Positions 1 through 6,868 of a stretch of 38,678 nt of DNA are shown here, one piece after another. Source of the stretch: Bryobacterales bacterium (GTDB lineage: Bacteria; Acidobacteriota; Terriglobia; Bryobacterales; Bryobacteraceae). Positions within the stretch are counted from its first letter, which is position 1, and each line of letters begins with the position of its first letter. The notes under the pieces were generated by a model. It was given only the letters and a program-made list of their open reading frames with translations, searched no databases and had not been told where the DNA came from. Location: positions 1 to 38,678 of the forward strand of contig JANXXL010000020.1 of assembly GCA_025350625.1 (NCBI GenBank), read 5' to 3'. The position numbers were made by a program, and so were the translations under genes.

Positions 1-278
1 GCGGCGGCGCTACATTGGGAACGGACCATGCCTGGGGCAGCCATCACATCGTCATGGGCGACGCCGTAAAGGGCGGCGATATCTACGGCGCTTTTCCGAC
101 GCTGGCACTTCAAGGGCCCGACGACGCCAACAATCGTGGGGTCTGGATTCCGACTACCAGTATCGATCAGTACGGCGGAACGCTAGCAACCTGGTTCGGC
201 GTAAAAGACCCAACTAAGCTCGCGAGTGTCTTCCCGAATCTGGCAAACTTTAACGCGCCGCTCCCTGCTTTTCTGTAG
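1..278 (+). CDS. DUF1501 domain protein, C-terminal fragment
   Basis: This is the 3' end of a gene that begins before the window; the reading frame is open from base 3 to the TAG at 276-278. The visible residues include DHAWGSHHIVMGDAVKGGD and, soon after, IYGAFPTL. These match the end of DUF1501 proteins, a sulfatase-like family exported by Tat and usually found beside DUF1549/DUF1553 or DUF1800 genes in Planctomycetes and Acidobacteria. Its partner gene would lie upstream, outside the window. The biochemical role of the family is not established. The assignment comes from the conserved histidine-rich motif and the family's typical ending, both seen here. Confidence 0.85.
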   Translation, partial: GGATLGTDHAWGSHHIVMGDAVKGGDIYGAFPTLALQGPDDANNRGVWIPTTSIDQYGGTLATWFGVKDPTKLASVFPNLANFNAPLPAFL

Positions 279-293
279 CCTCAAATACGCCGA

Positions 294-317
294 GGCCCGC
301 GACGAAGAGCGCGGGTC
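294..317 (+). terminator. Possible hairpin terminator after the DUF1501 gene
   Basis: An 8-bp stem (GGCCCGCG at 294-301 with CGCGGGTC at 310-317, one G-T pair) closes an 8-nt loop 16 bases after the stop codon. No T-run follows, so it may be a weak or Rho-assisted terminator or just a chance GC-rich hairpin. Confidence 0.3.
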
Positions 318-599
318 CGACGGCCGCAGCATTTTACAACGTATTTACAACTCCTTAACCCTCGTCGCGCCGAATTCTGGCATAAAGATAAGCGTAATTA
401 GCTTTCAGTGCTCGCGCGGGGCCCCAGAGCGAGGGGCTTGCGCAAAAAGGTCTGAAGCAGGTCAAGCAGAGTTGGCAGGTAGCACGAGTGCCTCATCACG
501 CCGGTTCCCTGGCTGCTACCACTGCGGTTTCAATCCCTTTCCGCTTTGACTTCCTTTCATACTGTGACTGGCCCCGCATAATGCGACCAGGGAGACAGC
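318..599. other. Intergenic region upstream of the dockerin gene
   Basis: I find no convincing gene here. There is a second GC-rich hairpin near 411-439 (GCCCC/GGGGC arms with flanking GCGC arms) and a GGTAGC/GCTACC pair near 478-517, so the leader of the following gene may be structured. I see no clear -35/-10 pair and no riboswitch class that I recognise. An AGGGAGA ribosome-binding site immediately precedes the ATG at 600. Confidence 0.4.
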
Positions 600-1220
600 A
601 TGAAGAAGTTACTTCTGTCCGCACTTTTCAGCCTGCCGCTATGGGGGCAACCCGCGACGCTGACTCTGTCCTGCTCTAATAGCGTGCATGCCGGCTCGAC
701 GCTTACCTGTTCTATCGCTCTAGCCGGCGGATCTCTACCCGCGGGATTGCAGTGGACGCTTGCGACCTCGTCTCCGGTGGGGGCGGTCGTGGTAACGCCC
801 GCGGCCGCAGTTACCGCCGTTCAAAAGAACTTCTTGTGCAACGCAGCAAACATGTGCCTCCTTATCGGAGTCAACGCGAATCAAATCGCCGACGGCGCCT
901 TGGCCACTCTTGGCATTCCCATTCCTGCCGGGTCCGGAAACCGTCAAATGATACTGAACCTGTCTGCGACGATTGGAGCGAGCCTCTTAGGCACGCCAGT
1001 CAGCGCCACTGCCAACCCTCCCGTGTCCGTGTCCATATTAAGCGGGTGTGACATCAATGGAGACGGACAAACCAACGCCGCGGATGTCACTGCCGAGGGA
1101 AACGGCGTGCTTGCGGTCCCTCAAACTGCGAGCGATCTCAACTCCGACGGGAAGCCGGATGTGGTGGACGTGCAGATCGTAATCAACGCCGTACGGGGCT
1201 TGGCATGCGCTGCGCAATAG
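600..1220 (+). CDS. Secreted cohesin-like/dockerin type I domain protein
   Basis: The 206-residue product starts with a signal peptide (MKKLLLSALFSLPLWGQ). Residues about 18-150 form a beta-rich region with the pattern of a cohesin-like fold (an early LTCSIAL stretch, then GVNANQIADGALATLGI, then a Leu/Ser-rich strand). The last 55 residues hold two calcium-loop repeats, DINGDGQTNAADV and DLNSDGKPDVVDVQIVINAV, which are the F-hand duplication of a type I dockerin. Cohesin-dockerin pairs normally join separate cellulosome proteins; one short protein carrying both is a pattern I recall from Acidobacteria, where the partner is unknown. An AGGGAGA ribosome-binding site supports the ATG. The gene stands alone and converges on the next one with a 22-base gap. 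The dockerin call is firm; the cohesin-like call is from pattern only. Confidence 0.75.
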   Translation: MKKLLLSALFSLPLWGQPATLTLSCSNSVHAGSTLTCSIALAGGSLPAGLQWTLATSSPVGAVVVTPAAAVTAVQKNFLCNAANMCLLIGVNANQIADGALATLGIPIPAGSGNRQMILNLSATIGASLLGTPVSATANPPVSVSILSGCDINGDGQTNAADVTAEGNGVLAVPQTASDLNSDGKPDVVDVQIVINAVRGLACAAQ

Positions 1221-1242
1221 GCATATAAGGGCCGCGCGTGGT

Positions 1243-2124
1243 TCACGGCTTTACGGACACTTTAACTTTGGCGGTGGTCCAGCAGCACTGGAATCCACCG
1301 CCGCCTTCGCCCGAATAGTCGTTGGCGGTCACGTTTAACGTGTAGTCTCCGGGTTGGCTGAAAGTTACGGTAGTGGTAGCCTGACCGTTGAAGGTGCCTG
1401 CTGCGGAAGCGGGACGGTCCACTTTTTCAGCGGGCGGGCGGTCATTACTAAAAGTTACTGCGCCAGGACCGCGGTAGGGAATCCATTTCACCGTCACAGG
1501 TGTTCCCAGCTTGCTGGGCCGTGCCCCGGAGGAGGACGTAAACTTGGCGTCGTCGGAAACCAAAACCGTCAAAGTAAGCGGAGTTCCCACCTTCGCGGTG
1601 CGTTCCGTGCTGACCCCGCGCGGACCTTGCGCTGTGGGGCCGCCTTCGTCGAAGCCGAGCACGGGCGGGGTGTTGCCGACCGAGACTTCCGTGAAGGGTG
1701 AGATCTCATAATCCATGTGGAGGCTGGCCGGGATCACTGTGGTTTTGCCGTTGGCCACAAGCGTCCAGGTGATTTTATTTTGCCCGAAGTCGGCCGGGAC
1801 CGTCACTGTGAACAGTCCCCAGTTGCGGCCGGGCAGGAAGCGAGTGGGTTGGCCGCGATCCGGTCCGCCGGGTTCGATCCGGTTGTTGGGACCAATTGGA
1901 ATGTCAACTGTCTGCTTAAGATTCCGGTTATAATATCCCAGCAGAAGGCTAAAGGTGCCGTCCGGATTCTTGAACCAGCCTTCAAAGGCTCCGGTTACTG
2001 CGGCACCCATTTCGCGCGCGGGTTCGACGGGGAGCGACTGCCCCCAGGCACAGCCCACACTTGCGATTAAAAATGCGCCGATCAGCCGGTACACGCGCTG
2101 TCCGCTAATTGTTAGGCGATACAT
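1243..2124 (-). CDS. Exported protein of unknown function, Ig/PKD-like C-terminus
   Basis: I do not recognise a named family. From the ATG at 2124 the product is about 293 residues: a signal peptide (hydrophobic stretch LIGAFLIASVGCAWG), a beta-rich middle, and a C-terminal strand pattern (GDYTLNVTANDYSG, then FQCCWTTAKVKVSV) like Ig or PKD-type modules. The paired cysteines near the end could form a disulfide. The start overlaps the end of the upstream monooxygenase gene by 20 bases, suggesting translational coupling and a shared transcript. A GTG at 2094, just after that gene's stop, is an alternative start; the ATG at 2178 would lie deep inside the neighbour. Its role is probably tied to the PHM-like enzyme, but that rests only on adjacency. 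Confidence 0.7.
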   Translation of the reverse strand: MYRLTISGQRVYRLIGAFLIASVGCAWGQSLPVEPAREMGAAVTGAFEGWFKNPDGTFSLLLGYYNRNLKQTVDIPIGPNNRIEPGGPDRGQPTRFLPGRNWGLFTVTVPADFGQNKITWTLVANGKTTVIPASLHMDYEISPFTEVSVGNTPPVLGFDEGGPTAQGPRGVSTERTAKVGTPLTLTVLVSDDAKFTSSSGARPSKLGTPVTVKWIPYRGPGAVTFSNDRPPAEKVDRPASAAGTFNGQATTTVTFSQPGDYTLNVTANDYSGEGGGGFQCCWTTAKVKVSVKP

Positions 2125-3514
2125 CCGCCGTTTGCAGAGTCGGTTTGTGCTTTGCAGCCCACGCGCTGTATTCTTCATCGCTCAGATAGGTAACGTTCAT
2201 CCACGCGTGTCCCATTTCGTCGACTGTGCGGTCGCCGTAGCCGACCCACTGATCGGGATCGGGATTGTTGGGGTTGGCGCGAGTGTTGTCATACCATGCG
2301 GTGACGTGAATCATGGTGCCCTTGGGGAACACCGGAGCCGCGTCGTCGGCATAAATATAGTTGTTCATCCAATTGAAGTTGAACCTGTCGACATGGCTGA
2401 CGATCTGGGTAGTTCCGTCGGGCAGGATGGCTTCAACCGTCATGGCCTTGCCGCGAAGGTGCATGTGCGGCTGGAAATTTTCAAGTTGGGCGGGCCGGTC
2501 GAGCACGGTGTAATTGTCGGTCTGGGTGACGGAGTTCGGCGGCAAGTCGATATTTTTCCCGACCCGCGCGCGCGGATTCAGACCAGGCTGAAAACTACGG
2601 AGCGCCTGGAACCCGGTCAGATAGCTGCGGTGCTTGGGCTCCTGGCCTTTGGGGTAAAGCCAGATTCCTATCTCGACATTATCGCGGATCTCTTCGCCCA
2701 CGGCGTGGATATGCACATCCCAGGAAATCTGCGATCCCGGCAGGATCAATTTTCCGCTGTCTGGACGGTATAAATCATAGCCCTTGCCTACGGCCCATTC
2801 CATGAAGAACGCACGTCCGCCGAAGTCGGCGTCGCCCGGAGCGAGGCTCGATGGATCGTCCTGCACAAGATACGCCACCGCATGGTGCGTGATTCTGCGG
2901 CCTGCGAGAGTACCCGGCCTGATCTCGACGGCCTTTACCCAGCGGGGCTCGGTGAGGGGAACATCCGAAGTAGGTCTCCACCACACATCCTGATGATGAG
3001 CGGGCATGGTGTAGGGATCGGACTTGACGACCAGATCCGGCGCGCCCAGTTCCTTGGCAGCTTTCCATTCGTTCGCGGCGGGCCACACTGCGGGAGCGGG
3101 CATGTCCTTGGCGTCACCCATCGGCGCGCCGGCATCCACCCAGCTGACGATGGTGGCGATCTGCTCGTCGCTCAGCGAAATATCGTTCTTGAACTTCTGC
3201 ACGCCGACGGTTTTGTCGATGTGCCAGGGCGGCATCTGCCGCGCGATCACGCGCTGGCGGATGGCTTTGGCCCAGGGCCGCGTCTCTTCATAGGTTACGA
3301 GCGACATCGGCGCCATGGCGCCGGTGTGATGGCACTCCTGGCAGCGCGCCTGAAGAATCGGCGCGACATCCTTGGCGAAGGTCACCGTTTTAGCGGCTGG
3401 AGCCGGACTCGCGGTGCTGGCCGCATCGGCGGCTAACAGGGAACTCGACAGCGTCAAGAAAGCACCCAACGCAAAGGTAGTTGCTAAAGCTACCGGGAAT
3501 TTAGCAGACGTCAT
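2105..3514 (-). CDS. PHM-like copper monooxygenase fused to cytochrome c domain
   Basis: After a signal peptide, an N-terminal cytochrome c domain carries one heme site (CQECH) with a distal Met in a GAMAPMSL/QMPPWH context. The rest resembles copper type II ascorbate-dependent monooxygenases (peptidylglycine/dopamine hydroxylase type): THHAVAY matches the CuH His pair, PHMHLRGK the CuM HxH, and DEMGHAWM supplies the expected late Met ligand. In the known enzymes two separated copper centres hydroxylate a C-H bond using external electrons; here the fused heme could deliver them (inference). The substrate is unknown. The ATG at 3514 is chosen because AAGGAG lies 6-8 bases before it; an ATG six codons earlier lacks one. 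A strong promoter lies just upstream, and the gene overlaps the following exported protein gene. Confidence 0.85.
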   Translation of the reverse strand: MTSAKFPVALATTFALGAFLTLSSSLLAADAASTASPAPAAKTVTFAKDVAPILQARCQECHHTGAMAPMSLVTYEETRPWAKAIRQRVIARQMPPWHIDKTVGVQKFKNDISLSDEQIATIVSWVDAGAPMGDAKDMPAPAVWPAANEWKAAKELGAPDLVVKSDPYTMPAHHQDVWWRPTSDVPLTEPRWVKAVEIRPGTLAGRRITHHAVAYLVQDDPSSLAPGDADFGGRAFFMEWAVGKGYDLYRPDSGKLILPGSQISWDVHIHAVGEEIRDNVEIGIWLYPKGQEPKHRSYLTGFQALRSFQPGLNPRARVGKNIDLPPNSVTQTDNYTVLDRPAQLENFQPHMHLRGKAMTVEAILPDGTTQIVSHVDRFNFNWMNNYIYADDAAPVFPKGTMIHVTAWYDNTRANPNNPDPDQWVGYGDRTVDEMGHAWMNVTYLSDEEYSAWAAKHKPTLQTADVSPNN

Positions 3515-3549
3515 GAGGCACTCCTTCTGCACATTACTTAACGTTCAGT

Positions 3550-3578
3550 AGTTTACAGGGATCGAGAATGGGTGTCAA
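3550..3578 (-). promoter_or_regulatory. Sigma70-type promoter for the PHM-like monooxygenase
   Basis: On the minus strand TTGACA (3578-3573) is followed after 17 bases by TAAACT (3555-3550). This predicts a start near 3543 and a leader of about 30 bases before the ribosome-binding site and the ATG at 3514. The monooxygenase and the exported protein after it can therefore be expressed independently of the upstream cytochrome gene. Confidence 0.65.
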
Positions 3579-3579
3579 A

Positions 3580-3609
3580 GGGGGTGTATTGCGCGGGGGT
3601 GTATTGCGC
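3580..3609. repeat. Perfect 15-bp tandem duplication
   Basis: GGGGGTGTATTGCGC occurs twice head to tail with no spacer, directly upstream (minus strand) of the -35 box at 3573-3578 and just after the stop of the cytochrome gene. It could be slippage, or a doubled operator site for the promoter it abuts. Confidence 0.8.
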
Positions 3610-3620
3610 GGCCATCGGCG

Positions 3621-5282
3621 TCATTCGCCCGCGCGCCAAGGTGAGCGGTCAGCCCACGACTTCAACGCTGTGGTGGCCCACGCCGTCGTCTTGTCTGCGT
3701 GGCACACATTGCAGGCGTTCGGAATCTTCAAAGCGTCGGTCATTGCCGGAGTGACAAAGTGAAAGGTATGGCTCCGCACGTTCACGTCGGCGATGGTCTG
3801 TTGGATCTTCGGCATGTGGCAAGCGATGCACTCACTTCCTTGGCTACCCACTTTGTGATGGGTATGTTGCTCAATGGTTGGCGCGTGCGGGCCGTTGGGC
3901 GAATTCGAGCCGTGACAATCGAGGCAGAGAACATTGGCTGGCTTCACCAGTAGCGCGTCGTTATCCGTACCATGCGCATCATGGCAGCTGAAGCAAGTAA
4001 CGCCGCGCGCGTACATCAGGCTGGTAACGAAGTCATTGCCTTGCATCCGGTTCTTGTGGGCGGTTCCGTCGGCGAAATGCGTGAAGGTGGTATCGCCGAG
4101 TTTGTGCTCCTCCAGTCTCCAGAAGTCATTCAGACGCTTACCCATATCGAAGCCGACGGGCCAGTCGTAAGCCTTTCCAGCTGAGGGAGGGGTCAAGGGC
4201 TGCCCTTGCGAATGGCACTGGATGCAGGTGTCGGTTGCGTCGACATATTTTAGCCGAGACGGATTCACTATATTTGACTGTGCTGGTCGTTTCACGTGAT
4301 CGCTGCCGGGACCATGACATTTCTCGCAGCCAACGTTCCACTCGGTCACTTTTTTCGTCGCCACGTCGTAATTGACGGAGTGGCATCCATCGCAGGTTGG
4401 CCCGGTGGGCCGGTGCATATTATCTTCGGGATAATATTTGGTCCACCAGTCGGTTCCCGGCTTGACGTTATAGGCGCGCCAGATTTTATGTGTCACGTCC
4501 CACTGGGCTGGCAGGGGAAAGTAGTCGTCGCCGACCTTTTTAAAGTACCTCTGTTTCCATTTGCTGCCATACACGAACGCGATATCGTCTTTCGTAAATG
4601 TGACCAGTGGATCGGGTTTCGAGAGGTCCGGGAGAATGGCGTCGGGATGTTCTCTCGGATCGCGAACCACGTTCGCCATGCGAGTTTTCCTCCAACGCTC
4701 ATAGATACCGCTATGACAAGATTTGCAGGATTCGGAGCCGGTGTAGGACGCAGCAACGGGAGATTCCGCCGTCGCGGCGGCTCGGGCCGATACGGAGGCT
4801 ACTTTTGGCAGATTCCTAATGAAGACCACCAGCCGCCAAGTGTCTTGATCCGGGATTTGCCAGCCCGGCATGGCGGTATTTCTTATCCCGTTCCGAATGA
4901 AGTAGAACAGTTCGCCATCGCTTGCTTGCTGAACCTCCGGGCCTTGAAGATCGAGTGGCTGGGGATACAGGCCACCGCCGGCGTCGGTTTTACCGCTCCC
5001 GTCGTATCCATGACAAACTTCGCATTTTTGTTTGAACAAGTCCTGGCCCGCGAATACATCCACGCTACCGCCATCGGCCAGCAACGGATTCTTCATGGTT
5101 TTCGCAGAATCGGGAACGCTCACGCGTAACATCCATCGCGTCAAATTCTTCTCAACTGCGGGAGGCTTCTGCCTCGCGATTAAGCCGCCTGAAACGATGT
5201 AGGCATAGAGGGCGATCATAGCTGCTGCCAAGAGTACGGCCGCCGTCACTGCAGTGAAACCAATTCGTTTCGCGAAGGACAT
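3621..5282 (-). CDS. Nine-heme c-type cytochrome, membrane anchored
   Basis: The 553-residue product has an N-terminal membrane segment (about residues 8-30), a monoheme cytochrome c domain (CEVCH near residue 87 and a PGW-type Met region), then a cytochrome c554-like region with eight more sites: CKSCH, CDGCH, CEKCH, CIQCH, CFSCH, CLDCH, CIACH and CNVCH. Numerous extra histidines (EQHTHH, RSHTFHF) can act as distal ligands. It would sit on the periplasmic side and move electrons between the quinone/cytochrome pool and an extracytoplasmic partner. The neighbouring copper monooxygenase and the remnant of an outer-membrane porin just upstream make an electron-transfer or export role plausible, though that is inference. 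The ATG at 5282 is preferred over GTG at 5288 because GAGG lies 5 bases before the ATG. Confidence 0.9.
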   Translation of the reverse strand: MSFAKRIGFTAVTAAVLLAAAMIALYAYIVSGGLIARQKPPAVEKNLTRWMLRVSVPDSAKTMKNPLLADGGSVDVFAGQDLFKQKCEVCHGYDGSGKTDAGGGLYPQPLDLQGPEVQQASDGELFYFIRNGIRNTAMPGWQIPDQDTWRLVVFIRNLPKVASVSARAAATAESPVAASYTGSESCKSCHSGIYERWRKTRMANVVRDPREHPDAILPDLSKPDPLVTFTKDDIAFVYGSKWKQRYFKKVGDDYFPLPAQWDVTHKIWRAYNVKPGTDWWTKYYPEDNMHRPTGPTCDGCHSVNYDVATKKVTEWNVGCEKCHGPGSDHVKRPAQSNIVNPSRLKYVDATDTCIQCHSQGQPLTPPSAGKAYDWPVGFDMGKRLNDFWRLEEHKLGDTTFTHFADGTAHKNRMQGNDFVTSLMYARGVTCFSCHDAHGTDNDALLVKPANVLCLDCHGSNSPNGPHAPTIEQHTHHKVGSQGSECIACHMPKIQQTIADVNVRSHTFHFVTPAMTDALKIPNACNVCHADKTTAWATTALKSWADRSPWRAGE

Positions 5283-5284
5283 GC

Positions 5285-5681
5285 TCACCTCAACGCCTCT
5301 CGCAGGCGGGAAAGCCGACCAATAGGAAGCAGATAGCCGGAGGTGAACGCGTGGATGTTCATCCCAGTCACGGGATCACCATTGAACTGGTTGTACCGCG
5401 CATAAATGTTATGAGCGCCTGCCACACCATAGTTCACCACCAGCTCTAGAGCAGAAGAATGGGAAAAACTCCGGCTCAATGTTAGCAGGCGTGGAAGGCA
5501 TGTTTCCAGTCAGGGCTTCGCCGCGAAGGCCGCGGCCCGGTAGTGAATTTGAGTCTAATCCGAAGACCCGTTCGTCATCGTTACCGGAAATTCCCGCAGG
5601 CAAGAGCTGTTTGCCGAGTTGAATTGAAGCTCCGAGGGCCAGCTTCTCTTTTAATAGAAATCTTGCGAATTCGTGCCATGC
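5285..5681 (-). pseudogene. Remnant of a porin-like outer membrane protein gene
   Basis: Two reading frames on the minus strand join into one sensible C-terminal sequence. The first runs from 5681 (WHEFARFLLKEKLALGASI, then IEPEF). It must shift frame around 5440-5475, near a run of five T (minus strand), into the second (ALELVVNYGVAGAHNIYARY, then SGYLLPIGR), which stops two bases before the cytochrome start codon. Alternating aromatic/hydrophobic strands and a terminal strand resemble a beta-barrel end. A TAA at 5685-5687 blocks the frame further upstream, and the cyclase gene ends at 5791, so the 5' part is gone or scrambled. The order porin then multiheme cytochrome suggests the ancestor had a functional outer-membrane partner. 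The exact family is uncertain; the break itself is visible in the sequence. Confidence 0.55.
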
Positions 5682-5790
5682 AATTTACCTGGGTTTGCCC
5701 CGTACGGAATGCGATTTTGCATCCAGTCTGCCAAGTTCGATCCAGCGGAGAGGCAGGCGCGAACGACGTTTTGACGGCAGCTCGTTCTAT

Positions 5791-6819
5791 TCAAAACGTA
5801 GCGAGTGCGTTGAACGAGGAGGCGGTGCCGCCGGGGATGCGGGTGAACTGGACGGTCATCAGAAATTCCCAGCGCTTGCGGGCGGATGCTTCTCTGGCGG
5901 CGTCTTCAAGGTAGGCGTTGTCAACCAGCGAGACTCCCAGCACGGCGATCGCAAGCGTGTGAACCGGGCGTCCGGCGGCGTCGCCTACGCCCACGACGCC
6001 GGAGGGTTGAACGTCATTGACGCCATCGCCGCCGAGCAGCACGATGTCGCGCTGTTTGATCCACGGCATCACCGATGCGTCGAGGCCGGCTGCCTCGCGG
6101 GCCGCGTTCCACGGGCCTAGTTTCGCGCGCCGCGCCCAGCGGCCAGTGCGTATGAGGAGCGCGTCGCCGCTCGCGATCTTGACGCCGGCGAACTTCTCCC
6201 AAGCTTCCAGGTCGGAGGCGTAAATGGGCGTGCCGGGCTCGAGATAGGGGACGCCTTTGAGCAGCGGCATATCCACCAGAATGCCGCGCGTGAAAATGCC
6301 GGGACCCATGCGGTCGATGCCGTTGGCCTTGCAGCCGGCTTCGTCGAGATCCTGCGGATGGCCGTTGAAGACCAGCGCGCGGCCGTCGCGCCGCAAGGCG
6401 TAGTGGCAGAGGGCATCGAGATGCGAGTTGGTGCCGTCGTGAATGCCGAACGAGATAATGTCGAGCGCGCCGCGAACTTTACCGGTCGCGGGATCGTGAA
6501 ACATCTCATGTTTGGTGGGGCCGAAGTTGAAATTGTCGACGGCTTTTTCGAGATCCGCGAAGTGGGCGAGCGAAACGGTGACGCCGTCCTTGACCAGTCG
6601 CGCTGCTGCGACTTGCTTTTGGGGCGTGACCAGGTTCAGCGCACCGCGTTCGTCGTCCTTGCCCCAGCGGCCCCAGTTGGAAAGTTCGGTCTCCCAGCGA
6701 TTGACCTGCTCGATGGTGACGGGCGGGTGTAGCGAGGCGGGCGACGGCTGCGACTGCCCGGCGGCAAACACCAGCACGGCCAGGAAAATCACAATGGCAA
6801 AGGCAAATCGTTTTCTCAC
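5791..6819 (-). CDS. Exported cyclase-family (kynurenine formamidase-like) hydrolase
   Basis: The 342-residue product starts with a signal peptide (FAIVIFLAVLVFAAG) and then matches the Cyclase family (PF04199), metal-dependent amidases or lactonases such as kynurenine formamidase. The hallmark motif HDGTNSHLDALCH is present as the variant of HxGTHxDxPxH in which Asn replaces the central His. Later motifs include LIRTGRW and GGDGVNDVQPSG. Members with this longer, exported form are common in soil bacteria; the substrate is not known. GTG at 6819 is the start, with GGAGG 6 bases upstream. It lies 49 bases after the RND pump gene in the same direction, so co-transcription is likely. Confidence 0.85.
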   Translation of the reverse strand: MRKRFAFAIVIFLAVLVFAAGQSQPSPASLHPPVTIEQVNRWETELSNWGRWGKDDERGALNLVTPQKQVAAARLVKDGVTVSLAHFADLEKAVDNFNFGPTKHEMFHDPATGKVRGALDIISFGIHDGTNSHLDALCHYALRRDGRALVFNGHPQDLDEAGCKANGIDRMGPGIFTRGILVDMPLLKGVPYLEPGTPIYASDLEAWEKFAGVKIASGDALLIRTGRWARRAKLGPWNAAREAAGLDASVMPWIKQRDIVLLGGDGVNDVQPSGVVGVGDAAGRPVHTLAIAVLGVSLVDNAYLEDAAREASARKRWEFLMTVQFTRIPGGTASSFNALATF

Positions 6820-6868
6820 GATATCCTCCGGTTGAACGCTTCAATTATACGCGGGGTTGCCGCTCACT

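Noticed and set aside
526-545. A GTTTCAATCCC string like the start of some CRISPR repeats
   Set aside because: It occurs once; there is no second copy at spacer distance and no cas gene in the window.
411-560. A possible riboswitch in the leader of the dockerin gene
   Set aside because: Hairpins are present but I could match no conserved core of a known class.
1955-2773. A 272-residue open frame on the plus strand
   Set aside because: It is antisense to the monooxygenase, whose metal motifs are clear; no domain is visible in it.
4296-5129. A 277-residue open frame on the plus strand
   Set aside because: It is antisense to the nine-heme cytochrome and has no recognisable motif.
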